Source of the DNA: Myxococcales bacterium
Lineage (GTDB): Bacteria; Myxococcota; Myxococcia; Myxococcales; Anaeromyxobacteraceae
Length of the DNA stretch: 16,835 nucleotides
Assembly: GCA_021784995.1 (NCBI GenBank)
Contig: JAJYHA010000112.1
Location: forward strand, 1-16,835
Direction: 5' to 3'
The position numbers were made by a program, and so were the translations under genes. Positions 8,464 to 16,177 of this stretch are shown here, in pieces (position 1 is the stretch's first letter; the number at the start of each line of letters is the position of its first letter). A model generated the notes under the pieces. It did not search any database and was not told where the DNA came from. It saw only the letters and a program-made list of their open reading frames with translations.

Positions 8464-8497
8464 GAGGCCGCGGCGGCGTCGTGCGCGCCGCGGCCTC
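8464..8497 (-). promoter_or_regulatory. 12-bp perfect hairpin between binding-protein gene and livH
   Basis: The arms GAGGCCGCGGCG (8464-8475) and CGCCGCGGCCTC (8486-8497) are exact reverse complements around a 10-base loop. In the transcript the hairpin follows the binding-protein stop codon and precedes the livH ribosome site by a few bases. No U-run follows it, so it is not a classical terminator. Hairpins here in other Liv and sugar operons stabilise the upstream mRNA or partly terminate, so that binding protein greatly exceeds permease. That role is inferred from position and symmetry. Confidence 0.55.
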
Positions 8498-8520
8498 GTT
8501 CGACGCCGGCGCCTCGCCGT

Positions 8521-9741
8521 CTAGGGGCGCACCATCCGGCAGGTGTTCGGGACGTCGTTGTCCTTGGCCGGGCTGACGGCCAGCGTGTGGAAGCCGTACC
8601 CCGTGTCCTCGACGTCGTACTTCACGTCCTTCCCGTCCACCTTGCGGAAGATCGAGAGGTAGAGGGGCATCACGAGCTGGTGATCCGCCGCGCGCATCCA
8701 GACCTCGCCGCCGTCGGAGTCGAAGTGCATGCCCTCCAGGGCGGCCGCGATCTTCTTCGGCTCCAGGGAGCCGGCCTTGTCGATGGCCCGCGCGAGCATG
8801 AACATCTCGACGTTGATCCGCTCGTAGTAGTAGTCGGTCCGGTACTTCTTCTTGAACTCCATGGCGTAGGGGAGACCCTTGTTGGGCGCCAGGTTCAGGT
8901 GGTACTCGCTCACCTGGATCACCCGGTTCTCGCCGGCGGCGCCGATGGAGGTCGGGGTGCCGATCCCGCCCGCGTAGTAGGTGTAGAACTTGGCCGCCAG
9001 CCCCGCGTCGCGGGCCGCCTTGACGAGCAGCGACAGGTCGTTCCCCCAGTTGCCGGTGATGACCGCGTCGGCGCCCGAGGCCTTGATCTTGGCCACGTAG
9101 GGCGAGAAGTCCTTCACCTTCCCCATGGGGTGCAGGTCGTCGCCCACCACCTGGACATCGGGGCGCTTCCGGGCCAGCAGCTCCCGGGCGTACTTCGAGA
9201 CCTGGTGCCCGTGCTGGTAGTCCATGTTGATGAGGTAGACCTTCTTCAGGTCCTTCTGCGTCGCCAGGTAGGTGGTGATGGCCTCCATCTTCTGGTGCGT
9301 GTTGGCGTCGAAGCGGAAGTGCCAGTAGCTGCACTTCGCGTTCGTGAGGTCCGGATCCACCGCGGCGTAGTTCAGGAAGAGCGCCTCCTGGCCGGGGTTG
9401 CGGGCGTTGTGCTTGTTCACCGCGTCGAGGAGCGCGGCCGCGGAGCCGGAGCCGTTCCCCTGGGTGACGATGCGGATCCCCTGGTCGAGCGCCTGCTGGA
9501 AGACGATGTTCGTGTCCTGCGGCGTGCCCTTGTTGTCGAAGGCGATCACCTCGAGCTTCTTGCCGCCCAGGACACCCCCCGCGGCGTTGATCCGCTCGAT
9601 GACGCCCTGGAAGTGCCGGAGCCCTAGCTCGCCCACGTTGGCGAAGGGGCCGGTCATCGGATCGATGTAGGCGATCTTGACCTGCGCCAGCGCGGGCGTG
9701 GCGCAGAGGAGTGCGGCGAGGGCTGCGACGATCTTCGGCAT
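8521..9741 (-). CDS. Periplasmic substrate-binding protein of Liv-type ABC importer
   Basis: A 406-residue solute-binding protein (Peripla_BP_6 / LivJ-K type). The start is ATG 9741, with GGGAGG on the minus strand at 9747-9752, five bases upstream; the longer open frame is a shadow of the CoA-transferase. Residues 1-19, MPKIVAALAALLCATPALA, are a Sec signal peptide ending in ALA, so the mature protein starts at Q20. The mature part opens with VKIAYIDPMTGPFANVGELG, the typical first strand and ligand loop, followed by RINAAGGVLGGKKLEVIAFDN. Two cysteines (C137, C401) could form a disulfide. It is longer than E. coli LivJ and belongs with carboxylate or aromatic-acid binders more than with strict leucine binders, judging by feel rather than alignment. 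Its position between a CoA-transferase and livH argues that the ligand is the acid activated by that enzyme. Confidence 0.93.
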   Translation of the reverse strand: MPKIVAALAALLCATPALAQVKIAYIDPMTGPFANVGELGLRHFQGVIERINAAGGVLGGKKLEVIAFDNKGTPQDTNIVFQQALDQGIRIVTQGNGSGSAAALLDAVNKHNARNPGQEALFLNYAAVDPDLTNAKCSYWHFRFDANTHQKMEAITTYLATQKDLKKVYLINMDYQHGHQVSKYARELLARKRPDVQVVGDDLHPMGKVKDFSPYVAKIKASGADAVITGNWGNDLSLLVKAARDAGLAAKFYTYYAGGIGTPTSIGAAGENRVIQVSEYHLNLAPNKGLPYAMEFKKKYRTDYYYERINVEMFMLARAIDKAGSLEPKKIAAALEGMHFDSDGGEVWMRAADHQLVMPLYLSIFRKVDGKDVKYDVEDTGYGFHTLAVSPAKDNDVPNTCRMVRP

Positions 9742-9776
9742 GCGAACCTCCCTGTGGCGGTGCGGCGTGAGCTGCG

Positions 9777-10991
9777 TCACCCGTGAGCGGCGTCGCGGGG
9801 CGCCCCGAGAGCCCCGGCGGCACGGAGCCGCGCGATCTCCTCCCCGGACATGGAGAGCAGCTCGCCCAGCACCTCCTCGGTGTGCTGGCCGAGCAGCGGC
9901 GCCGGCGCGAAGGCGCCGCCGGGCGTCTCCGACATGGCGAAGAAGGGCGCGACCACCTCCACCTCGCCCGCCGTCGGGTGCCGCAGCCGTCGCAGCACCC
10001 CGCGCGCCTTCACCTGCGGGTGCTCCACCACGCGCCCGAGGTCGTTGATGGCGCCGACCGGGATCCCGGCCGCGACGAGCCGCTCCTCCCACTCCTGGTA
10101 GCTCCGGGTCAGGAAGATCTCCTGCAGCGCCGGCACCACCACCTCGCGGTTCTCGGTGCGCGCCTGGTTCGTGGCGTAGAGCGGGTGGTCACGGAGGTGC
10201 TCGATGCCCATCACGCGGCAGAAGGAGTGCCACAGGGCCTGGATGCCGACGGCGATGGCGATGTCCTGGGTCCGGGTGCGGAAGGTCTGGTAGGGGACGA
10301 TGGTGCTGTAGGAGGTCCCCATCGGCGCGGGGAGTTCGCGGTCGGCCAGGTAGATGCCGAGCGTGTGGTCGAGCAGGCCGAGCTGCCCCTCCAGCATCGA
10401 CACGTCGAGGAACTGGCCCCGTCCGGTGCGCGCCCGGGCGTGGAGCGCCATCAGGATGGCCACGGTGGCGTTGACGCCGGCCGTGAGGTCGGCGATCGAG
10501 ACCCCGGCGCGCACGGGGCGTCCGCCCGCCTCGCCGGTGAGGCTCATCATCCCGCTCTCGGCCTGGACGATGAGGTCCATGGCGGGGCGGTCGCGGTACG
10601 GGCCGTCCTGCCCGAAGCCGGACACCGAGCAGTAGACGATGCGCGGGTTGCGCGCGCGGGCGTGCTCGTAGTCGATCCCGAGCCGCTGGACCGTGCCCAC
10701 CCGGAAGTTCTCCAGCACCACGTCGGCGCGCTCGACGAGCCGGAAGAAGAGCTCCCTGCCCTCGGCGTGCTTGAGGTTCAGCTCGACGCTCCGCTTGTTG
10801 CGGTGCAGGGTGACGAAGTAGGCGGAGTCGTCGCCGTAGAAGGGCGGGCCCCACTTCCGCGCGATGTCGCCCGTCCCCGGCGGCTCGACCTTGACGACAC
10901 GCGCGCCGTAGTCCGCGAGGAGGGTGCTCGCGAACGGGCCGGCCAGCGCGTGGGAGAGGTCGATCACCGTCAGATCGTCGAGCGCCATCAT
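9777..10991 (-). CDS. CaiB/BaiF family (class III) CoA-transferase, probably glutarate-type
   Basis: A 404-residue class III CoA-transferase. The first of two adjacent ATGs (10991) is ten bases from AGGAGG at 11002-11007 (minus sense). The N-terminal half reads LTVIDLSHALAGPFASTLLADYGARVVKVEPP, the CoA-binding opening of the family, then KRSVELNLKHAEGRELFFRL. The catalytic aspartate is D139 in RPAMDLIVQAESGMM, and SVSGFGQDGPYRDRP precedes it as expected. The C-terminal half carries the VPYQTFRTR segment and GIPVGAINDLGRVVEHPQVKARG. These enzymes move CoA from a donor such as succinyl-CoA to a carboxylic acid. It directly follows a glutaryl-CoA dehydrogenase, the same pairing as in bacterial glutarate catabolism and as human SUGCT with GCDH, so succinyl-CoA:glutarate CoA-transferase is the best guess. 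Other acceptors such as adipate or aromatic acids are possible. Confidence 0.92.
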   Translation of the reverse strand: MMALDDLTVIDLSHALAGPFASTLLADYGARVVKVEPPGTGDIARKWGPPFYGDDSAYFVTLHRNKRSVELNLKHAEGRELFFRLVERADVVLENFRVGTVQRLGIDYEHARARNPRIVYCSVSGFGQDGPYRDRPAMDLIVQAESGMMSLTGEAGGRPVRAGVSIADLTAGVNATVAILMALHARARTGRGQFLDVSMLEGQLGLLDHTLGIYLADRELPAPMGTSYSTIVPYQTFRTRTQDIAIAVGIQALWHSFCRVMGIEHLRDHPLYATNQARTENREVVVPALQEIFLTRSYQEWEERLVAAGIPVGAINDLGRVVEHPQVKARGVLRRLRHPTAGEVEVVAPFFAMSETPGGAFAPAPLLGQHTEEVLGELLSMSGEEIARLRAAGALGAPRDAAHG

Positions 10992-11028
10992 GCGGGGCGT
11001 GCCTCCTGTGGCGGGAAGGTGAAGGAGC

Positions 11029-12225
11029 TCAGCCGCGGAACGCGGAGAGCCCGGTGACGGTCTCGCCGATGACGAGGGTGTGCATCTCGTGCGTGCCCTC
11101 GTAGGTGTAGACGGACTCGAGGTTCGCCATGTGGCGCATGATGGGGTACTCGCCGAGGATCCCGTTCGCGCCCAGGATGGTGCGGGCGCGCGCGCAGATC
11201 TCGCGCGCCACGCCCACGTTGTTCATCTTCGCCATCGAGACCTGCGCCGGCGTGGCCTGCCCCTGGTCCTTGAGGCGGGAGAGGTGCAGGACGAGCAGCT
11301 GGCCCTTGGTCAGCTCGGTGACCATCCACGCCAGCTTCTCCTGGGTGAGCTGGTAGCCGGCGATGGGCCGGTCGAACTGGACGCGGCTCTTCGCGTACTC
11401 GAGCGCGCACTGGTAGCAGGTCTCGGCCGCCCCCAGGGCGCCCCACGCGATCCCGAAGCGCGCCTGGTTGAGGCAGCCGAGCGGCCCCTTGAGCCCCTTC
11501 ACCCCGGGCAGGAGCGACCGCTCCTCGTCGACGATCACGTCCTCGAGCACCAGCTCCGAGGTGACCGAGGCGCGGAGCGACCACTTCCCCTTCATCTCCG
11601 GCGCGGTGAACCCGGGGGTGCCCCGCTCCACCAGGAACCCGCGGATCCCCTCGTCGGTGCGCGCCCAGACCACCGCCACGTCGGCCAGCGTGCCGTTCGT
11701 GATCCACATCTTGGCGCCGTTGATGCGCCACTTGCCGCCGCCCTCGCGCACGGCGCGGGTGCGCATCCCGCCCGGGTTCGATCCGAAGTCGGGCTCCGTC
11801 AACCCGAAGCAGCCCACGGCCTCTCCGCGGGCCATCCGCGGCAGCCAGTGCTCCCGCTGCGCCTCGGAGCCGTAGGCGTAGATGGGGTACATCACCAGCG
11901 AGCCCTGCACGGAGGCGAAGCTGCGCAGGCCGGAGTCGCCGCGCTCCAGCTCGTACATGAGGAGCCCGTAGGCGGCGCTCGACAGGCCGGCGCAGCCGTA
12001 GCGGGCGGGCAGGGTGGGGCCGTAGAAGCCGAGCTCCCCCATCTTCCGGACGAGGTGGAGCGGGAAGCGCTGCTCCTGCGCGTGCTGCTCGATGATGGGC
12101 TGGATCTCGGCGTTGACGAACTGGCGCGCCTGCGTCTGCACCATCCGCTCCTCCTCGGTGAGGAGGGAGCGGAGGTCCATGTAGTCGGTGAGCTCGGCGG
12201 AGGTGAACATGAGGCGTCCCTTCAT
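11029..12225 (-). CDS. gcdH: Glutaryl-CoA dehydrogenase
   Basis: A 398-residue ACAD of the glutaryl-CoA dehydrogenase branch, which oxidises and decarboxylates glutaryl-CoA to crotonyl-CoA and CO2, passing electrons to ETF. GcdH-specific sequence includes ELERGDSGLRSFASVQGSL and PIYAYGSE, where E94, R101 and S102 match the human E87/R94/S95 trio that holds the substrate's distal carboxylate. Also present are CFGLTEPDFGSNPGGM, WITNGTLADVAVVWARTDEG, KWSLRASVTSELV and the catalytic glutamate E376 in TYEGTHEMH. ATG 12225 overlaps the IclR stop as ATGA. A second ATG at 12210, six bases after AAGGGA, has a better ribosome site and may be the true start, giving 393 residues. Retention of the carboxylate-binding residues makes a decarboxylating enzyme much more likely than a generic ACAD. 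Confidence 0.93.
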   Translation of the reverse strand: MKGRLMFTSAELTDYMDLRSLLTEEERMVQTQARQFVNAEIQPIIEQHAQEQRFPLHLVRKMGELGFYGPTLPARYGCAGLSSAAYGLLMYELERGDSGLRSFASVQGSLVMYPIYAYGSEAQREHWLPRMARGEAVGCFGLTEPDFGSNPGGMRTRAVREGGGKWRINGAKMWITNGTLADVAVVWARTDEGIRGFLVERGTPGFTAPEMKGKWSLRASVTSELVLEDVIVDEERSLLPGVKGLKGPLGCLNQARFGIAWGALGAAETCYQCALEYAKSRVQFDRPIAGYQLTQEKLAWMVTELTKGQLLVLHLSRLKDQGQATPAQVSMAKMNNVGVAREICARARTILGANGILGEYPIMRHMANLESVYTYEGTHEMHTLVIGETVTGLSAFRG

Positions 12226-13016
12226 TCGCTGGCGAGGGCCGACCGCACGTTGCCGGCCAGGGTGAGGAGCCGCGGCCCGATGTCCTTCCGGAGCGACTCA
12301 AGGTCGAGCTGGAAGCTGGCACCGCTGCAGCTGAAGACGACCGGCTCGGTCGAGTCGATCGGGACGAGCGGCACCGCGATCCCGTGCACCTCGCGCCGCC
12401 ACTCGCCGAGCGCGATGCAGAAGCCGTGCTTCTCGAACTCGGCGGCCGCCTGGTCGAGCGCCCTCTTGATCCGGGGCCACTCGTCGGCGTGCGCCTGGCG
12501 GATCTCGTCCAGGAGCCGGCGCCGCTCCGGCGCGACGAGCGCGCACAGGTAGGCCCGGCCGATGGAGGTGGTGGCCATGGGCAGGCGCGAGCCGATGTCC
12601 ACGAAGAAGGAGGCCGGGTTGCGGTAGGTGTCGATGAGCACCATCGACAGGCGGTCGGCGACCGAGAGGTGCACCGCGCCCCGCGTGTGCTCCGACAGCT
12701 CCTGCATGAGCGGCCGCGCGATGCGGCGGATGTCCATCTGGGCCAGGGCGGAGAAGCCCAGGCTGCGCGAGGCGCTGCCGAGCGCGTACTTGTTGAGGGA
12801 CTCCGAGTAGCGCAGGTGGCCGGTGCGGACCAGCGTGTAGGCGAGGCGCGTCACGGTGGGCTTCGCCAGCCCGGTGCGCTTCGCGATCTCCTGGTTGGCG
12901 AGCCACCGATCGCGCGGGCCGAAGCAGCGCAGCACGTCGAGGCCGCGCGCCAGCGCGGTGACGAACTTCCGGTCGGTGGCCGGCGAGGCGGCGGGCGTGG
13001 GCTCGGAGGTGGGCAT
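12222..13016 (-). CDS. IclR-family transcriptional regulator
   Basis: A 264-residue regulator. An unstructured N-terminus (1-16) leads into a winged helix-turn-helix: [16 protein letters not shown], then [28 protein letters not shown] (about 42-69) with the recognition helix KPTVTRL, and a wing ending [11 protein letters not shown]. Residues about 95-260 form the IclR effector domain, with [18 protein letters not shown], the [12 protein letters not shown] segment that lines the ligand pocket, and [21 protein letters not shown]. The ATG at 13016 follows GAGGAG closely. It lies between etfA and gcdH, on the same strand and overlapping gcdH by four bases, so it would be co-transcribed with the genes it probably controls. 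Likely effectors are a catabolic acid or its CoA ester. Whether it activates or represses cannot be told. No symmetric site is obvious immediately upstream of it. Confidence 0.93.
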   Translation of the reverse strand: MPTSEPTPAASPATDRKFVTALARGLDVLRCFGPRDRWLANQEIAKRTGLAKPTVTRLAYTLVRTGHLRYSESLNKYALGSASRSLGFSALAQMDIRRIARPLMQELSEHTRGAVHLSVADRLSMVLIDTYRNPASFFVDIGSRLPMATTSIGRAYLCALVAPERRRLLDEIRQAHADEWPRIKRALDQAAAEFEKHGFCIALGEWRREVHGIAVPLVPIDSTEPVVFSCSGASFQLDLESLRKDIGPRLLTLAGNVRSALASE

Positions 13017-13056
13017 GCGCTCCTCGAGGGCGGCCCGTCGGCGGCCGCGGGCTGGA

Positions 13057-14016
13057 TCAGCGAGCCGCCTTCACCTTCTCGCGGAGCTCGGGGAGGGCCT
13101 TGAAGAGGTCGGCGACGAGGCCGTAGTCGGCGAGCTGGAAGACGGGGGCCTCGGGGTCCTTGTTGACGGCCACGATGACCTTGGAGCCCTTCATGCCGGC
13201 CAGGTGCTGGATGGCGCCTGAGATGCCGGCCGCGAGGTAGAGCTCGGGGGCGACCACCTTGCCGGTCTGCCCCACCTGCCAGTCGTTGGGCACCCAGCCG
13301 GCGTCCACCGCCGCGCGGCTCGCGCCCACCGCGGCCCCCAGCTCGTCGGCCAGCGCCTCCACCTCCTTGAAGTCTCCCTTGGTCCCGCGACCCCCCGCCA
13401 CCACCACCCGCGCCTCGGTCAGCTCCGGCCGGGCGCTCTTGACCTCCTTGAACTCCACGAAGCGCGTCCGGAGCGCCCCCGGGTCCACCTGCGTCGCCAG
13501 CGGGCTCACCGTGCCCCCCGCGCCCGCCGTCGCCGGCGCGAACTCCGTCGGCCGCACCGTGAACACCTTCACCGCCGTCGCCAGCTCCACCTCCGCCAGC
13601 ACGTTCCCGGCCCACATGGGCCGGCTGAAGGTCACCTGCGCCCCCTCGCCCCCGAACCCCAGCACCTCGGTCGCCATCGCGGCCCCCAGCCGCGCCGCCG
13701 CCCGCGGCAGCAGGTCCTTCCCGAAGGCCGTCGCCGCCGCGCCCACGTGGGTGGCCCCCGTCGCCTGCACCGCCGCCACCACCGCCGGCGTGTAGGCCTC
13801 CGCCAGGTAGTTCGCCAGGGCAGCGCCGTCGGCCACCAGCACGTCGCCGTAGGCCTTGAGCGGGTCGGCCACCCCGCCGACGCCCTGCCCGGCCACCAGG
13901 ATGGTCAGCTTGCCGCCGGTGCGCCTCGCCAGCTGCTGGCCGGCACCGATCGCGTTCAGGCTCGCCTTGCGCAGGGACCCCGCGTGCTGCTCCGCCACGA
14001 TGAGGACGTTCGACAT
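13057..14016 (-). CDS. etfA: Electron transfer flavoprotein alpha subunit
   Basis: A 319-residue ETF alpha subunit. With EtfB it forms the FAD/AMP heterodimer that collects electrons from ACADs and hands them to ETF:quinone oxidoreductase, which is not in this window. The N-terminal domain (1-190) starts [26 protein letters not shown]. The FAD-binding domain shows GGRG (208-211), [14 protein letters not shown] (230-243) with the conserved arginine R234, QVGQTGK (247-253), GISGAIQH (264-271), NKDPEAPVF (285-293) and DYGLVADL (297-304). This is a standard bifurcation-independent (group I-like) layout. It follows etfB by 13 bases. Codon use changes inside the gene: the first 250 codons favour G at the third position as etfB does, while the last 70 favour C like the other neighbours. 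Confidence 0.97.
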   Translation of the reverse strand: MSNVLIVAEQHAGSLRKASLNAIGAGQQLARRTGGKLTILVAGQGVGGVADPLKAYGDVLVADGAALANYLAEAYTPAVVAAVQATGATHVGAAATAFGKDLLPRAAARLGAAMATEVLGFGGEGAQVTFSRPMWAGNVLAEVELATAVKVFTVRPTEFAPATAGAGGTVSPLATQVDPGALRTRFVEFKEVKSARPELTEARVVVAGGRGTKGDFKEVEALADELGAAVGASRAAVDAGWVPNDWQVGQTGKVVAPELYLAAGISGAIQHLAGMKGSKVIVAVNKDPEAPVFQLADYGLVADLFKALPELREKVKAAR

Positions 14017-14029
14017 GCTCGTGCGCTCC

Positions 14030-14833
14030 CTAGAGGACCTTCGCCTCGTCGTGCAGCTTCCCGTACAGCTCGTTCACGTCCGCCACCTTCACTCCCCCCT
14101 TGCGCTTCGGCGGCTCCGACAGCCGCTTCACCACCACCTTCGGCGCCAGGTCCACCCCCAGCTCCCCCGCCGCCACCTCCTGCACCGCCTTCTTCTTCGC
14201 CTTCATGATCCCCGGCAGCGACGCGAAGCGCGGCTTGTTCAGCCGCAGGTCCGTCGTCACCACCGCCGGCAGCACCAGCTCCAGCGTCTCCACCCCGCCG
14301 TCCACCTCCCGCACCACCGCCAGCCGCTTCCCGTCCGCCGACAGCGCCAGCCCCGGCTGCTTCTTCTGCTCCGCCTCGCTCTCCAGGCTCTCCGTCTTCG
14401 ACGCGAACGTCGCCTGCCCCCACCCCAGCCGCTCCGCCAGGTACTGCCCCGTCTGGTTCTGGTCGTCGTCGATCGACTGCTTCCCCAGGATCACCAGGTC
14501 CGGCTTCTCCCGCTCCACCAGCTTCGCGAAGACGCTCGACGCCACGAACGGGTCGATGGCCTCCCCGTGCTTCACCAGGATCCCACGGTCCGCCCCCATC
14601 GCCAGCGCCGCGCGGATCTCCGTCATCGACCGCTCCGTCCCGATCGACGCCACCACCACCTCCCCCCCGTGACGCTCCTTCAGCCGCAGCGCCTCCTCCA
14701 CCGCGATCTCGTCGAACGGGTTCACCTTGTAGTTCACCCCCTCCGTCACGATCCCCGTCCCGTCCGCCTTCACCTTGATCTTCGACTCCGGGTCCTCCAC
14801 GCGCTTCACCGCGACCAGCATCTTCAAGGCCAT
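14030..14833 (-). CDS. etfB: Electron transfer flavoprotein beta subunit
   Basis: A 267-residue ETF beta subunit. I chose ATG 14833 because GGAGG stands four bases upstream and the protein begins MALKMLVAVKRV; the 25 extra upstream codons of the open frame are unconserved. Landmarks are VNPFDEIAVEEALRLKE (38-54), VILGKQSIDDDQNQTGQYL with the AMP site (114-132), and the recognition-loop region ELVLPAVVTTDLRLNKPRFASLPGIMKAKKK (185-215) that docks on dehydrogenases. An insertion of roughly 17 residues rich in E, Q and K (about 149-168), between ATFASKTE and the VREVDGG strand, makes it longer than usual (about 250). The sense strand has an extreme preference for codons ending in G (GTG, GCG, GGG, CTG, CCG, ACG), a contrast with nearby genes. 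It likely serves the three dehydrogenases in this window. Confidence 0.97.
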   Translation of the reverse strand: MALKMLVAVKRVEDPESKIKVKADGTGIVTEGVNYKVNPFDEIAVEEALRLKERHGGEVVVASIGTERSMTEIRAALAMGADRGILVKHGEAIDPFVASSVFAKLVEREKPDLVILGKQSIDDDQNQTGQYLAERLGWGQATFASKTESLESEAEQKKQPGLALSADGKRLAVVREVDGGVETLELVLPAVVTTDLRLNKPRFASLPGIMKAKKKAVQEVAAGELGVDLAPKVVVKRLSEPPKRKGGVKVADVNELYGKLHDEAKVL

Positions 14834-14843
14834 CTCGCCTCCA

Positions 14844-14859
14844 TTGACTCTGGAATCAA
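14844..14859. promoter_or_regulatory. Imperfect palindrome upstream of etfB, possible operator
   Basis: The sequence TTGACTCTGGAATCAA is a 7-2-7 inverted repeat with one mismatched position, in one of the few A/T-rich islets of the window. It lies 11 bases upstream of the etfB start, between the ribosome site and a weak promoter-like stretch, where a bound repressor would block initiation. The local IclR protein is a candidate binder, but a single symmetric site is weak evidence. Confidence 0.35.
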
Positions 14860-14861
14860 TC

Positions 14862-14936
14862 GGGAACGACCGGAGATATTGCGCAGCGCGCCATCGGCCC
14901 GCAAGCAACTTTTTCGGGCGCAGGCCACCGCGACGG
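14862..14936 (-). promoter_or_regulatory. Gap before etfB with weak promoter-like sequence
   Basis: The 103-base gap between the dehydrogenase and etfB is the longest break in the array and is visibly less GC-rich. In minus sense it contains TTGCGG, then 17 bases, then CAATAT, each matching three of six consensus bases. A GCCCG/CGGGC stem of five pairs with an A-rich loop also lies here and is too weak for a terminator. A separate etfB promoter is plausible but not proven. Confidence 0.3.
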
Positions 14937-16076
14937 TCAGCGCAGCATCTCGCGGGCGATGACCAGGCGCTGGATCTGGCTCGTCCCCTCGTAGATCTGG
15001 ACGAGCTTGGCGTCCCGCATCAGCTTCTCCACCGGGTAGTCCTTCATGTAGCCGTAGCCGCCGAACACCTGGACCGCGTCGGTGGTGACGCGCATGGCCA
15101 TGTCGGCCGCGAAGCGCTTCGCGTGCGAGGAGACCAGCGTGTTGCGCTGGCCCTGGTCGAGGAGCCACGCCGCCTTGAAGGTCAACAGCCGGGCCGCCTC
15201 CACGTCCGTGGCCATGTCGGCGAGCATGAACTGGACCGCCTCGAAGTCGGCGATGGGCCGCCCGAACTGCTTCCGCTCCTTGGCGTAGGCGGTGGCGTGC
15301 TCGAGCGCGGCGCGCGCGATTCCCACCGCGAAGATGGCGGTGAGCGGCCGCGAGCTGTCGAGCGTGGCCATGGCGATCCGGAAGCCCTCGCCCTCGGCGC
15401 CGATCCGGTTCTCCTCGGGCACGCGCACCCCGTCGAAGTGCAGCATGACGGTGTTGGAGGCGCGCTGCCCCATCTTGTTCTCCTTCTTGGCGACCGTGAG
15501 CCCCGGCGGCCTCCCCTCCACCACGAAGCAGGTGACGCCCCTGCGACCGGCCTTGCGATCGACCGTCGCGAAGATGGTGAACTGCTCGGCGTGGCCCCCG
15601 TTCGTGATGAAGCACTTGGCGCCCTCGATCACGTACCCCCGCCCTTCGCGGCGGGCGAGCGTCGTCATCCCCGCCACGTCGGACCCGGCGCCGGGCTCGG
15701 TGAGGCAGAAGCAGCCCAGCTTCAGCCGCTCGACGAACGGCCGCGCCAGCCGCCGCTGCTGGTCGGCCGTGCCGGCGAGCACGACGGGGAGCAGCCCGAG
15801 GTCGTTGGCGACCATGCTGGTCGTCACGCCGGCGCAGCCGGCGGCCAGCTCCTCGTTGACGATCACCTGGTCGAGGTGCGACAGCCCCGGGCCGCCGAGG
15901 GCCTCGGGGACGGTGAGGTTCAGGAGCCCGAGCCGGAAGGCCTTCTCCAGCACCTCGCGGGGGAACTCCCCCGTCTCGTCGAGGCGCGCCGCGACGGGCG
16001 CGATCTCGGTGCGTGCGAACCTGCGCGCGGTGTCCTGCAGCGCCTCCTGCTCGGGGGTCAGCGCGAAGCCATACAC
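14937..16076 (-). CDS. Acyl-CoA dehydrogenase (short/medium-chain type)
   Basis: A 379-residue ACAD of the common short/medium-chain branch that oxidises an acyl-CoA to the trans-2-enoyl-CoA with ETF as acceptor. The start is GTG 16076 with GGAGG at 16083-16087 (minus sense); the nearby ATG at 16072 is out of frame. Conserved parts are [16 protein letters not shown], the flavin loop [87 protein letters not shown] and the catalytic E363 in IYEGTSQIQ. It is the first gene of the minus-strand array, 103 bases ahead of etfB. Butyryl/short-chain or methyl-branched acyl-CoA is the likely substrate range; the active-site residues seen do not decide between them. It would be driven from the divergent promoter region beside the block C gene. 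Confidence 0.93.
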   Translation of the reverse strand: MYGFALTPEQEALQDTARRFARTEIAPVAARLDETGEFPREVLEKAFRLGLLNLTVPEALGGPGLSHLDQVIVNEELAAGCAGVTTSMVANDLGLLPVVLAGTADQQRRLARPFVERLKLGCFCLTEPGAGSDVAGMTTLARREGRGYVIEGAKCFITNGGHAEQFTIFATVDRKAGRRGVTCFVVEGRPPGLTVAKKENKMGQRASNTVMLHFDGVRVPEENRIGAEGEGFRIAMATLDSSRPLTAIFAVGIARAALEHATAYAKERKQFGRPIADFEAVQFMLADMATDVEAARLLTFKAAWLLDQGQRNTLVSSHAKRFAADMAMRVTTDAVQVFGGYGYMKDYPVEKLMRDAKLVQIYEGTSQIQRLVIAREMLR

Positions 16077-16094
16077 GGTCCACCTCCGGCCCGC

Positions 16095-16100
16095 AGCATA
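16095..16100 (-). promoter_or_regulatory. Possible -10 element for the minus-strand dehydrogenase
   Basis: In minus sense this reads TATGCT, four of six matches to TATAAT, in otherwise nearly pure G/C sequence. Transcription would begin around 16088, just upstream of the GGAGG ribosome site, giving a very short leader. No recognisable -35 element stands 17 bases before it. Confidence 0.25.
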
Positions 16101-16165
16101 GCGCGTCGCCGGCGCCGCTCCGTCGCCCCGCCGCCCGGGGGCGGGTGCCGGGCGCCGGAAGGGTC

Positions 16166-16171
16166 TAAGAT
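16166..16171 (+). promoter_or_regulatory. -10-like element placed for a leaderless transcript
   Basis: TAAGAT fits the TANNNT pattern and ends six bases before the GTG at 16178. A start of transcription seven bases downstream would fall on the first base of the GTG, so the mRNA would lack a leader. There is no Shine-Dalgarno at normal spacing (GGAAGGG at 16157-16163 is 14 bases off), which agrees with this. No good -35 is present. Confidence 0.4.
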
Positions 16172-16177
16172 CCGCGC

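Noticed and set aside
7501..9627. 708-codon open frame on the plus strand opposite livH and the binding-protein gene
   Set aside because: The translation is rich in H, R, D, E, V and G without domain structure, a typical antisense shadow in GC-rich DNA. The minus strand holds recognised proteins.
13030..13048. GCGGCC/GGCCGC hairpin between etfA and the IclR gene
   Set aside because: It has only six pairs with a 7-base loop and no T-run, which is expected by chance in DNA this GC-rich.
14653..14670. C-run on the + strand (G-run in etfB mRNA), possible G-quadruplex
   Set aside because: Only one long run is present, with no four evenly spaced tracts; it is explained by GGG-GAG codons in the G-ending codon bias.
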